From contig JANWVJ010000008.1 of the NCBI GenBank assembly GCA_025056895.1, positions 1 through 51,960 of the forward strand: DNA of 51,960 nt, written 5' to 3'. The notes beneath the pieces are model-generated. The model saw only the letters and a program-made list of their open reading frames with translations, was not told the DNA's origin and ran no database searches. This DNA is from Thermoflexales bacterium. GTDB taxonomy: Bacteria; Chloroflexota; Anaerolineae; J036; Brachytrichaceae. Below are positions 29,448 through 39,757 of the stretch, piece by piece; positions within the stretch are counted from its first letter, which is position 1; each line of letters opens with the position of its first letter. Position numbers and translations under genes: made by a program.

Positions 29448-29729
29448 ATGACTAAACTAAGCCCTGAACGCGTCCGTGCACGATTAGCCGAAGCCGGCGG
29501 TTGGACGTTGAATACAGCCGGCGCCATCACTAAGACATTCGAATGGGCCGACTTTAAGCAAGCCCTATTATTCGTCAATGCGGTGGGCTGGTTGGCCGAG
29601 GCAGCCAATCACCATCCCGACATCTTGATCGCGTATCGTCGCGTGACGCTGACTCTCTCCACCCACGATGCCGGCGGGTTGACCGATAAGGATTTTGATC
29701 TGGCGGCGCAGATTGACGCGCTGGCCTAG
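29448..29729 (+). CDS. 4a-hydroxytetrahydrobiopterin dehydratase
   Basis: GGWTLNTAGAITKTFEWADFKQALLFVNAVGWLAEAANHHPDILIAYRRVTLTLSTHDAGGLTDKDFDLA. Confidence 0.9.
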   Translation: MTKLSPERVRARLAEAGGWTLNTAGAITKTFEWADFKQALLFVNAVGWLAEAANHHPDILIAYRRVTLTLSTHDAGGLTDKDFDLAAQIDALA

Positions 29730-29759
29730 ACCAACGCAACACGGAATCGCCTATTCGGT

Positions 29760-31157
29760 CTACGCCGTGATGTTGAGATAGAGCTGCTCGCGCAAGCTCA
29801 TCACATCGCGACGGAGCTGGTCTTCGCTTTCCAAGCGCTCTTTCACGCGCTCAATGCCGTGGATGACGGTGGTGTGATCACGGCCGCCTAGGAGTGCGCC
29901 GATCTCTGGCAGGGAAGCATCCGTCTCTTGACGCACCAGGTACATGGCCACCTGACGCGGCTGTACCAGCTCTTTGCTGCGCGAAGAAGAGACGATCTCT
30001 TGAACGGAGATGTTGTAGTATTTGGCCACCGTCTCAATGACTTGCGACGGGCTGATGTGGGCGCGCCGGCCGACCAAATCTACGAGCGTATCACGAGCAA
30101 ATTGCACCGTAATCGGCCGGCCTGTCATCTCAGAGCTGGCGATCAAGCGAGTCAGGGCGCCCTCTAACTCGCGCACGTTGCTCTGAATTTGCCGAGCGAC
30201 GAACTCGATCACGTCCTGCGGCAGGTTGGCCTGGCGCTGAGCAGCTTTGGCTTGCAAAATGGCAATGCGGGTTTCCAGATCGGGCGGTGCAATGTCTGCC
30301 ATCAACCCCCACTCAAAGCGGCTGCGCAAGCGATCTTCGAGTGTGACCATCATTTTGGGCGGTCGGTCGCTGGTCAGCACAATTTGTTTGTCGGCGCTGT
30401 ACAGTGTGTTGAAGGTGTGAAAGAACTCTTCCTGCGTGCTCTCTTTGCCGGCGATGAACTGTACGTCGTCCATCAGCAACATGTCCACGAGGCGATATTT
30501 GTTGCGGAAGGACTCGGTGCTCTGGTTGCGAATGGCCACGATCAGCTCGTTCATGAAAGCTTCGGACGTGACATAGCAACAGCTTAGGCCGCGCCGACGT
30601 GCTTCGTGGCCGATGGCGTGCAGCAGATGGGTTTTACCCAGGCCGGCGCCGCCATACAGGAAAAGCGGGTTATATCGATCGGCCGGCATTTCTGCTACCG
30701 ACATGGCGGCCGCGTGCGCCATGCGGTTGCCGGAGCCAACGACAAACGTGGCAAAGGTGTAGCGTGGATTCAGACCATCACTGTACGCCCCATTCGAAGC
30801 GCCGGACTGACGAGCGGATGGCTGAATAGATGTCGAACGATCGCTTGTGCCGCCGGCAAACACAGCCGGCGGCATGGTTTCCGGTTGTACCGCCGGCGCT
30901 ACAGCGCCTTGCTGTGTCACCAGCACAAACGACACATCTACCCCCCGACCCATGCGCTCGGACAGCAGGCGCTTGAACTGGCCCAACATGCGATGTTCCA
31001 TCCATTCTTTGACGTAACCGTTCGGTACGCCGATCACGAACTGGCCGTCTTCGTATGTCACCAGACGGGCCGATTTGATCCAAGTCATGTAGCTGCCGCG
31101 CCCTACACTGACCTCGATCTCTCCAAGGGCGGACTGCCAGGCTTCTTCTGGTCTCAT
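29760..31157 (-). CDS. dnaA: Chromosomal replication initiator protein DnaA
   Basis: YTFATFVVGSGNRMAHAAA, LFLYGGAGLGKTHLLHAIGHE, GGRDHTTVIHGIERVKE. Confidence 0.97.
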   Translation of the reverse strand: MRPEEAWQSALGEIEVSVGRGSYMTWIKSARLVTYEDGQFVIGVPNGYVKEWMEHRMLGQFKRLLSERMGRGVDVSFVLVTQQGAVAPAVQPETMPPAVFAGGTSDRSTSIQPSARQSGASNGAYSDGLNPRYTFATFVVGSGNRMAHAAAMSVAEMPADRYNPLFLYGGAGLGKTHLLHAIGHEARRRGLSCCYVTSEAFMNELIVAIRNQSTESFRNKYRLVDMLLMDDVQFIAGKESTQEEFFHTFNTLYSADKQIVLTSDRPPKMMVTLEDRLRSRFEWGLMADIAPPDLETRIAILQAKAAQRQANLPQDVIEFVARQIQSNVRELEGALTRLIASSEMTGRPITVQFARDTLVDLVGRRAHISPSQVIETVAKYYNISVQEIVSSSRSKELVQPRQVAMYLVRQETDASLPEIGALLGGRDHTTVIHGIERVKERLESEDQLRRDVMSLREQLYLNITA

Positions 31158-31283
31158 GACTCACTCCACGTGTCGATTCGAGTATCCCACAGGCGCACAG
31201 CTCCCCTCCTGCCGTCACAGTCAGGCCGTAGTGTGGTTCAAGCACGGTCGCGGACGGTTGCCGATCAGTGCTGTGGGGCTTGG

Positions 31284-31311
31284 ATTCTACGCAGCCGGTC
31301 GGTGCAATCAA
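31284..31311 (-). promoter_or_regulatory. Possible dnaA promoter
   Basis: Minus strand TTGATT-16-TAGAAT about 120 nt upstream of the dnaA start. Confidence 0.45.
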
Positions 31312-31367
31312 GAGCCAGACTTAAACCAACCTTAAAAATGGACCGAGTTTTAAGATTCCCGGTTTGC

Positions 31368-31410
31368 TGTGTGCAAAGTTGTGGATAAGTCCGGCATAAC
31401 CTGTGGGCAA
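31368..31410 (-). promoter_or_regulatory. DnaA-box cluster upstream of dnaA
   Basis: Plus strand TGTGTGCAA, TGTGGATAA (perfect TTATCCACA on minus), TGTGGGCAA, same orientation. Confidence 0.6.
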
Positions 31411-31692
31411 ACGACCATTCCTTGTAAGCGACCTGTTTGGGATGCCTTCAAAACACTTTGAATGACAGATGCATTTCACAACGAGTGTAACGATGTAGAT
31501 CATGCGCTGCTGCCCCAGAGTTGCTTGGGAATACCTGCTCGTGGATAGAAGACCGTGCCGAGTGACTTTTTCTTTCCGCCGGCTGGGGCTGAGAGCTGAG
31601 CTGTTCCCAAACACGTATGTTTTCGACCTAGCCACTCCTCCCTTAGCTTCTACTTGGACTTGTTAGGAGGACTACAATACAGCGGTTGTGCC

Positions 31693-32967
31693 ATGTACTC
31701 TAAGCAAGGAAGGTTGGGGCTTATGTCTGTGTTGGACAGAACGAGAAATTTTCACGTGCGCGCCGTTCACTGTGACTATCGCGCCACAGATGAGGAAGTC
31801 TACGCTGCCCTGAAGAGAGCAACTGACCCTTTGCAACACGCCTGGGATAAGCTCCGTCATGCTCGGCGCATTGCGATCAAGTTCAACCAGGACAAGATGA
31901 ACGGAGCGGTTGTGCTTTATGAAGGACAGCGCCAGCAACTGGTAACGGATAAAGTGGTGCGCGCGACGCTGCGTCTATTGCGCGAGCGCACCAGCGCCGA
32001 GATCGTCGTAGTGGATGTGAGCTTTTATCAGGTCTATTCCGGCGCTGCGCCCAATTCGACAACTCAGATCAAGCATATCTTGAACGAATTCGGCGTGGAA
32101 TACGTGAACGGCAACGTCGGCGCGGTGCGTTGGTACGACACGCCGGGCGGCGGGTTAATGTTCAGGCGCTATCCCTTACATGCTGCGATCGCCGAAGCGG
32201 ATGCAGTGGTGTCCGTACAGAAGTTGAAGAGCCATGCCTTTATGGGCGTAACGCTGTGCCTGAAGAATCTGTTCGGTCTGATGCCCACTCAACCGCTGGG
32301 CCGGCCGCGCTTTTACTACCATCATCTCGTGCGTATGCCGTATATGTTGGCCGATATTGGCCGCATCCTCAATCCGGCGCTGAACATCTTGGACGGCACA
32401 GTGTGCCAAGCCGGCGAGGAATGGGGACCGGGTGACCACCCGCGCATCGGCAATGTGTTGATTGCTGGCGATCACGTCATCGCCACAGATGCTTGCGGCG
32501 CGCATCTCATGGGTCATGACCCACAAGCCGACTGGCTGACCCCGCCCTTTCACCGCGACCGTAATGCGCTCAAAGTTGCTGCTGAGAGCGGTTTCGGCGC
32601 AGTCAACCTGCAGGAAATCGACTTTGTGTCAGAAGTGCAAGCGCCGGTGGCCGAGTTTCATGCCAAGATCACCGATTCGCGAGAGACGGTGATCAGTTGG
32701 CGCCGCACAACTGCCGAGCAGGGGCTGCGCTATGCCGAGATGCGTCACGAACTCGAGCGCCGCTACGCCGGTCAGTACGTCCTGCTGCAAATGGGTGAAG
32801 TCAAATGGCACGATCCAAGCGGAGTACTCACACGCAGCCGGCGCATTTTAGCCGGCGATCATCCCGAGCAGGCAATGTTTTTTAAGTATGTCGATCCCAC
32901 TGAAGCCGAGGGTGAACACTTCGAAGTCTACGAACGCACGCTGAAAGAGATTCAGGCCGTCGTCTAA
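31693..32967 (+). CDS. DUF362 domain-containing protein
   Basis: DAVVSVQKLKSHAFMGVTLCLKNLFGLMP; start uncertain (31654, 31693 or 31723). Confidence 0.8.
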   Translation: MYSKQGRLGLMSVLDRTRNFHVRAVHCDYRATDEEVYAALKRATDPLQHAWDKLRHARRIAIKFNQDKMNGAVVLYEGQRQQLVTDKVVRATLRLLRERTSAEIVVVDVSFYQVYSGAAPNSTTQIKHILNEFGVEYVNGNVGAVRWYDTPGGGLMFRRYPLHAAIAEADAVVSVQKLKSHAFMGVTLCLKNLFGLMPTQPLGRPRFYYHHLVRMPYMLADIGRILNPALNILDGTVCQAGEEWGPGDHPRIGNVLIAGDHVIATDACGAHLMGHDPQADWLTPPFHRDRNALKVAAESGFGAVNLQEIDFVSEVQAPVAEFHAKITDSRETVISWRRTTAEQGLRYAEMRHELERRYAGQYVLLQMGEVKWHDPSGVLTRSRRILAGDHPEQAMFFKYVDPTEAEGEHFEVYERTLKEIQAVV

Positions 32968-33010
32968 ACAGTTGCGTCGGCGAGTCACGCATCCCTATCT
33001 GGAGTTCCCC

Positions 33011-33907
33011 ATGACCATTCCCAACTGGCGAGGCAGTTTTGCCATTCCAATGACTCCCTTCGACAATCAGGATCGTATCGATGAAGACGTGTTGCGCGCT
33101 GAAGTGGAATTCTGCGTGCAGGCCGGCGTGGGTGGGCTGATGACGCCTCTGCTGGTCAGTGAATTCATGGCTTTGTCAGAAGATGAGCGCCGGCTGATGA
33201 TGCGTGTGCCCGTCGAGCAAGCCAAAGGTCGAATCCCGGTTATCGTCAATGTGGCTGCTGAAAACACCCCGCTCGCTGTCGGCTATGCTCGCTATGCCAT
33301 GGAAATCGGCGCCGACGGTGTGATCGCCATGCCCCCCTATGCCCTGCGTCCAGACTGGGACGTGATCTTCGCCTACTACCAAGCCATCTCGGATGCAGTG
33401 AGCATACCGGTGTGGATTCAGAACGCCGGCATTGTGTCGCTGACGACCGATCAGTTGGTGAAACTATGCGAAGAGATCGAGCATGTCAGTTGGATAAAGG
33501 AAGAAGTTGAACCCAGCCCACGCATGATCGGCGCGCTGGTGGCGCGCAACAGTCCATATGTGCACGGGGTGATGGGCGGCGTGGGCGGCCGCTATCTGAT
33601 CACTGAATGGGCGCGCGGCGCAAAAGGCTGCATCCACGCCTGCCAGTTTTGTGATGTCGTGCAGGATATATGGAACTTTTTGGAGGTCGGCCGGCTGAAC
33701 GAAGCCGGCGACCTGTTCGAGAAGGTGTTGCCGGGGTTGGTGCTGGAAGGGATGCTGGGCATGGCCTTTAGCAAGGAGATCATGGTGCGGCGCGGCATCT
33801 TCAAAAATAACCGGATGCGTATGCAGGCGCATCCGCTCACGACAGATGACCTGCGTGAGATCGATCGGGTGTGGGAACGTATCCAACCCTATCTGCATCA
33901 TATGTAG
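33011..33907 (+). CDS. Dihydrodipicolinate synthase (DapA) family protein
   Basis: FAIPMTPFDNQDRIDEDVLRAEVEFCVQAGVGGLMTPLLVSEFMALSEDERRLMM. Confidence 0.85.
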   Translation: MTIPNWRGSFAIPMTPFDNQDRIDEDVLRAEVEFCVQAGVGGLMTPLLVSEFMALSEDERRLMMRVPVEQAKGRIPVIVNVAAENTPLAVGYARYAMEIGADGVIAMPPYALRPDWDVIFAYYQAISDAVSIPVWIQNAGIVSLTTDQLVKLCEEIEHVSWIKEEVEPSPRMIGALVARNSPYVHGVMGGVGGRYLITEWARGAKGCIHACQFCDVVQDIWNFLEVGRLNEAGDLFEKVLPGLVLEGMLGMAFSKEIMVRRGIFKNNRMRMQAHPLTTDDLREIDRVWERIQPYLHHM

Positions 33908-34085
33908 CAGCCCAACAGGCCGGCCTCTCTTCATGTGTCGTTCATCGCTCACTACTCACTGCAACCGATCCGCTTGTCCGGGCGTCTATAATTACGACAC
34001 GCTGCGCTGTGACGCCCTGCCAGCGACACACTCTTCGTGCAGGTGTCTGTAATCGGCTCGCACCTTTCTTCAAGGAGGTGAGGTT

Positions 34086-34664
34086 ATGCCTCGCCCGTTG
34101 CACCGACGCACGGTAGGTGGGCTGCTCCTGCCAATGGTGCTTTTTATCGCGGTTGGATTGAGTGCTTGCGCCTTTCGCCCGCCGCTGCCTGTGCCGCCCA
34201 CGCAGACCACAGAAGCCGGCGTCGCTTCCATGCGGTCTGTTGTTATCCCTGTGAGCGTGTTGTTGCAAGCTGCGCCGCTAGGCGATACCCCATCGGAGCC
34301 GATCTACACGCTGATCACTGATCTCAAAGCGTGGGATGAGCTGGCAGGTCGTATCCCGCAGTCGGCGTGGGATGTCGGCCGGCAAGCCGCCGCCGCCGGC
34401 CAAGTTGTCATTCTGGCATTCGCCGGCGAGAAAGGCAGCAGCGGCTATCGTGTCGATATCCCTCAGGTTCAGTTACAAGCCGAGCAGTTGACGGTCACTG
34501 TGTCTGTTGTTGCGCCAGATGCACAGCAGATCGTCGAGCCGGCCAGCACACTCCCATTTGTGCTGGCAACGATTCCTCGCGAGACCCTAGGCGCTGTTCG
34601 CACATGCCTCTTTGAAGATGAACAGGGCCGGGCGTTGCAACGCCTGGAAGTCATCGTCCGTTGA
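34086..34664 (+). CDS. PrcB-like (PrcB_C domain) lipoprotein
   Basis: Lipobox VGLSAC; VVILAFAGEKGSSGYRVDIPQVQLQAEQLTVTVSVVAPD...LPFVLATIPRETLG; AAGGAGGTGAGG SD. Confidence 0.7.
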   Translation: MPRPLHRRTVGGLLLPMVLFIAVGLSACAFRPPLPVPPTQTTEAGVASMRSVVIPVSVLLQAAPLGDTPSEPIYTLITDLKAWDELAGRIPQSAWDVGRQAAAAGQVVILAFAGEKGSSGYRVDIPQVQLQAEQLTVTVSVVAPDAQQIVEPASTLPFVLATIPRETLGAVRTCLFEDEQGRALQRLEVIVR

Positions 34665-34716
34665 CGCTGTTGTTTGTAGCAGTCGGTCTTTTCAGGAGGT
34701 CAGTTGAGGTCAGTTT

Positions 34717-37481
34717 ATGAGCCGTTCTCTTTTGCGTTTTCGCACGTGGATGTCGCTTATCGTGGTATTTGCCCTGGCGCCGATCTCTAGCCCGCGTCTG
34801 AACGCCGAAAATGAGAAACCGTTGCACGTGCGTGTGCTAGAACAAGCAGCGCATACCTTCAACCGTCCCCTAGCGCGGTTGCGAGTAGCCGATCTGGCTG
34901 AAGTGACCTTGCCGCTTTCCGGGCAGCAGGTTGTATTAGCGAAAGTTGAAGACGGCCAGACCGGCGATCTCTACGGCGTCGGTATAGATGCCGATGGCAG
35001 CTCTCTCACATTTGATGCAGTGCGCCAGCTCTGGCGCGCTGAATACGCTGCCCGCTACGGCCGTTTGCATCCCCATCTACTGGATCGTCTTGGAACAATG
35101 CAAGATGAGGATCGGATCGTGGTCGGCCTTTGGCTCAAGGCCGACATCCGGCCACAGGCGCGCCCCGAGATGAATCACACGCCCAACACCGGCCATGAAA
35201 CCGGCGCCGCAGAAGCCGGCGCGCCCGAATCCGCGCGCCCGACGCCGCGCGCCCACCCGCCCACCCCAACGCGGCCGGCGGCGAAGAAGGACGCTCTGCC
35301 GTCGCTCAACTCGAATTGCCTGCTGCGCCCAGCGCAGCAGCCGACCCTGCTGCTGCGACGATCGCCCTTGCCCGGCAGATGAACACCCTCGCGCTGGCCG
35401 AGCAGGCGCAGCGCGCGCAGACGCCCGTGCTGGCCGAACTCAGTGCGCGAGGTTACACCGCGTTGTATGTCAGTCCCGGCGCGCCGCTGATCTACGTGGA
35501 GCTGCCGAAGTCCGAAATCCTGGCGCTCGCGCAACGCGACGATATCGACACCATCTACGGGCCGAACGATTACCAGGACACCATGGAATCGGCCAGGACC
35601 ACTCAGAAGGCCAGCGTCGTCAACACCTGGGGCTACAACGGCGCCGGCATCGAAGTCGCCATTCTGGAAGACAGCCGCGTGCAGTTCAGCAATCCCTACC
35701 TCAGCGGTGTGACGCGCGTGCCAACCGACACCAACGTGGATGATCACGCCACGGCTACTGCCGGCATGGTGGGCAGCACACACGCCACGGTGCGCGGCAT
35801 CGCGCCGGGAGTCAGCCTCTACAGCGCCAATGCCACCACTTACAGCGACGCGAACTTGTCTGCTGCCATGGACTGGGCGGCCATCACGCAAAACAACGAT
35901 GTCATCAACAATAGCTGGGGCGGCAATGCAGCCACCACCACGCTCAACGTGCACGACCGGCACCTGGATTACATCGTGCGCAACATGTGGAGCACGGTCA
36001 CGGTGGCCGCCGGCAACGAAGCCAACGGCTGCGGGAGCGGCACGGCGCGCGTCACCAGCCCGGCGCGCGGCTACAACGTGATCAGTGTGGGCAACTACGC
36101 CGATCAGAACACGCTGACCTGGGACGATGATGCCATGAACGGTTGCTCCAGCTACGTCAACCCATTTACCAACATTGAGAAACCCGAAGTGGCCGCCGTC
36201 GGCTCCAGCATCACCAGCACCATCACCGCCACGCCGTGGATCGCCAATGTGGGCAGCGGCACCAGCTATGCCGCGCCGATGGTGGCCGGCCAGGCTGCGC
36301 TGCTGATGCAGCGCAACGCCTTTCTGCAAGTTCGTCCTGAAGCTGTCAAGGCGATTATCATGGCCACCGCGCTCAACAACATCGAAGGAAACAGCCGCCT
36401 CAGCGATCGGGATGGCGCGGGCGGGGTGGACATGCGCGCGGCGTTCCACCTGGTGGACAAGGGCTGGTGGGATTGGAACGCGTACACGGCTGCCACGTTG
36501 CCGGTCACCTACACCGTGTTTGCCTCGCAGGGCCAGCGCGTGCGCGCTGCCATCGCGTGGGACTCCAACCCATCCGCCGACTACAGCACCGATCCGCTGC
36601 AAGCTGACATTGACCTGTCTGTGAGAGATGCATCCGGGGCGGTGATTGCCACATCCAACTCGATTTACAACAGCTACGAGATCGTCGAGTTTACTGCTCC
36701 CGCCAGCGGCAACTACAGCCTGCGCATCGCCGACTTCGCCTTCAGCGGCGCGCAGGAATACATAGGTATTGCGTGGTGGTTGGGGCATCGGCTGCTCAGC
36801 GCGGACGTGCAGCAGTCTTTCACCACGCCGCCGCGCTCGCATGAATACTTCGTCTTCGACGCCGAGCCGGGCTGGAACGCAGCCGGCATCCGCATGCCGG
36901 CCGGCGCCAACTACGACATGACGTTCTACAGCAGCTCCGCCTTTGACGATCCGGCCGACTACATCCTGCGCGAAGACTCGACCACAAGTATGCCTGTGGA
37001 CTTCATCGTTGTGGACGCCAATCACGCGCCGGCCGGCAACTACTACACCGAAATCTACACCGTGACCGGCAGCGGCAGTTACCCGATTGAGTTCGTCACC
37101 TCGACGCAGACGCTGGTCTCGCCCGGCCGCTACGGCCCTTATACCCTGAGCAGCAGCGAGGTGTTGCAATTGTGGCAGATCGACTTCGCGGCGAACCAGC
37201 GGCATCGCGTCCGGCTCGTGCCGACATCCGGCTCAGCCGATGTGGGCCTCAAGCTGTTCGACTCCGATCCCGCTACCTCGACTACCTGGTATCAGGGCCG
37301 CAGCCAGGCTGTTGTGACCGTCGACAGTTTCGGTGGCGGTCAGGGTGAAACGCTGGTCTATCAGAACACCGGCTCAACGGATCGGATGGCTCTGGTTGTG
37401 TACAAGAACGACGCAAACAGTTTGACGTTTTACATTGAGGTCGGTGAACGGGCCTACTTGCCGATCGCGCTCAAGCCGTAA
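34717..37481 (+). CDS. S8 (subtilase) secreted protease, reading frame interrupted (34717..35382 frame 1; about 35199..37481 frame 0)
   Basis: Signal peptide and prodomain in the first ORF; second ORF has Asp VAILEDS, His DDHATATAGMVGS, Ser GTSYAAPMVAG. Confidence 0.8.
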
Positions 37482-37485
37482 GGGG

Positions 37486-37519
37486 CAGCTCTCCCGCTTG
37501 CCACACGGCGGGAGAGCTG
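37486..37519. terminator. Bidirectional hairpin between convergent genes
   Basis: 12-bp stem CAGCTCTCCCGC/GCGGGAGAGCTG with 10-nt loop. Confidence 0.7.
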
Positions 37520-37523
37520 TCTT

Positions 37524-39686
37524 CTAAGCGGGTAGTATCATCGCCGCGCGCCGGCTCTCTGGTGTGACCGTCAGCGCCTGCAACCGGCCTTGTGCAAACG
37601 TCCCCTCAACCACGGTGTTCATGGGCGCACGGAGGCGGAAGACGACATCCCATTCCCTGGGCCAAGCCGGCGCGAGGAAGATGTGATTTGCCTCTGTTTG
37701 CATCAGCATGAGCTGTAAGGTCATCATCCCGGCTGTGCCGTGATCCTGGTCGGGAATCCAGTCGAAGTTCGGCCCCCAGAAGGCCGGGAAACGACTGCCG
37801 GCATGTTTGACGGCAAAACGCGCAGCGACCATTTGGCGCGCTGCTTTCTCCAGACCCAGGCAAGCAGCCTGAATGCTGTCCTGACACCAACCGCGATTGT
37901 GCCGATAGTGCCGTCGGTCAAATGTGGCGCGCGCCAGGTCCAGACTGGGTTTGCCTACTCCAAACAGGCGGAACGGAAAGACGGCGTACAGCTCGACGTT
38001 CTCCATGTTCTTCGCTTCTTCGAGCACCTGCTCGGCAAACCCCAGCAGGCGCGCGCCGTTCTCATCTCGCATCGGCAGATCAGGCACGGCAGCCCGTAAG
38101 CGGTCGCACGCGCCGTCCAGAACGGCGCTGCGGTGGCGATAATCGGCCAGCCGATTGAGCGTGTAGCGCAGGCCGGCGATGTCGGGCGCGGGATTGATGA
38201 CCTGCTGCCAGGTTTCCAGCGCCTGCGCCGGCGCCATGTGCAACTTTCCGCCGGCATCGCGCGGGTAATGTTGATCGTAGAATGTCAAGATGTTTTCTGC
38301 CCAGGGCAACAGCGTGCTGCGGATGAAAGCCTCGTCTTCGGTGAACGCCGCGTAGTCAAGCATCAGCGTCAGCAATTCCAACCCGCACGAGTAGTAGTGG
38401 CGGATGTAGGTGTTGTCGATCAGATGAGCCGGCTTGCCGGCGCGTTCCCAGCCGTAATTCGGGTTGGCGTAGCCGCCCCAAAAGTTCATCGTCTCTGGGA
38501 AGAATGCGCCGGCATGGCCGAAGTAGAGCCTGGTGCGCGCTTGCAACAACGGCAGCGCCTGCATGTACATCTTAAACAGAGGCTGCATCAAATCGAAGTC
38601 GCCGGCAGCCAACATCGGCCAGTAGGCCAAGCGCGTGTTTTGAAACCAGTATGGTCCGCCCCAGGCGCGAAAGTCGGCGTTGTAGCGGTACTGCTTCCCG
38701 TTCCAGTGCTCGTCGGCGTCCACCGTAAACAGCGAACCGTTGAACTTGATCGGATACGCCCCGCGCCCGGCGCAAGCGCTGATGAAACGCTGCAAGACAT
38801 AGCCCCGTGTGACCGTCTCGGCATCCTGATCCCCTGAAGCAACGATCCAACTGCGCTGCCAGAAGTCACGCCACCATCCCTGATGCGCTGCGCGACGCTC
38901 ACCAAGATCGATCGTGTCGGTATGCGCCGCTTGAGCGATCAGTTGACGCGCCCAGGCGTTCACATCGCTTGTGTGCGTCGTCAGGACGTGAACAGTGAGC
39001 AGATGGCGTCGGCGCGGCGCGCTTGAGCGCAGCGTGTACGCATCTGGGCTTGTAAAGCCTTCGCCGGTCAGCCACGCGCCGAACGTGCGATGCAAGAGTG
39101 GATCGCTGAACTGCGAGATCAGGCTGTCCATCCCTTGCAACATCATGGCATCACGCCACATCGAGTGAGAGTTGTGATGGCACCACATCACGCCCCCCAC
39201 ACTCGGTTCGCTCAGCACCCGATCGGCCGATTCAATCACCGGATAGGGCGCGTCATGGAGATCGTAGGCGCTGAATAATTCGTCACCGTAAATCTCACGT
39301 GCCGCGTTGCGCCAGAGTTCGACGCCGGCTTCGATCACGAAAGGATGCTCGGCCTCCGCTTCTACATACACGGCAGGATGATGTGCATCGACCCACACAC
39401 GCAGATCAATCTCATTGAGCCGGATCGCGATCTCGCCGTTTTCCAGCACAAGCGTCTGATGAAACGATTCAATGTGTTGCGCCTCACAGCGGATGCGGAC
39501 GCGACCGATCTTGAGCAGCCGCCCTACCTCGCTCCAGGCGTCGCTTTTAGCAATGTAAAAAAGCAAGTCCCCGTTGGGTTCGACCCACACGTTGAGACCG
39601 ATATCGCCGTTGCCTAGCGGCATCGAACCCGACGAATCGCGGCTGGGGGTTGTCCACCTCACGGTGTATGGAGAGATATGCCACAT
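37524..39686 (-). CDS. DUF5703 domain glycoside hydrolase-like protein
   Basis: WTTPSRDSSGSMPLGNGDIGLNVWVEPNGDLLFYIAKSDAW. Confidence 0.75.
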   Translation of the reverse strand: MWHISPYTVRWTTPSRDSSGSMPLGNGDIGLNVWVEPNGDLLFYIAKSDAWSEVGRLLKIGRVRIRCEAQHIESFHQTLVLENGEIAIRLNEIDLRVWVDAHHPAVYVEAEAEHPFVIEAGVELWRNAAREIYGDELFSAYDLHDAPYPVIESADRVLSEPSVGGVMWCHHNSHSMWRDAMMLQGMDSLISQFSDPLLHRTFGAWLTGEGFTSPDAYTLRSSAPRRRHLLTVHVLTTHTSDVNAWARQLIAQAAHTDTIDLGERRAAHQGWWRDFWQRSWIVASGDQDAETVTRGYVLQRFISACAGRGAYPIKFNGSLFTVDADEHWNGKQYRYNADFRAWGGPYWFQNTRLAYWPMLAAGDFDLMQPLFKMYMQALPLLQARTRLYFGHAGAFFPETMNFWGGYANPNYGWERAGKPAHLIDNTYIRHYYSCGLELLTLMLDYAAFTEDEAFIRSTLLPWAENILTFYDQHYPRDAGGKLHMAPAQALETWQQVINPAPDIAGLRYTLNRLADYRHRSAVLDGACDRLRAAVPDLPMRDENGARLLGFAEQVLEEAKNMENVELYAVFPFRLFGVGKPSLDLARATFDRRHYRHNRGWCQDSIQAACLGLEKAARQMVAARFAVKHAGSRFPAFWGPNFDWIPDQDHGTAGMMTLQLMLMQTEANHIFLAPAWPREWDVVFRLRAPMNTVVEGTFAQGRLQALTVTPESRRAAMILPA

Positions 39687-39757
39687 GCCCTCAGTTTAAC
39701 CATTCCTTTCTCCCCCTCTCGCACTCTCCCGCTCTCTCGTTTGTTACCATATCCCCC

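Noticed and set aside
35175-37205. 676-aa minus-strand ORF antisense to the subtilase
   Set aside because: Low-complexity V/A/G/H/R-rich translation typical of antisense high-GC DNA; the plus strand has clear S8 catalytic motifs
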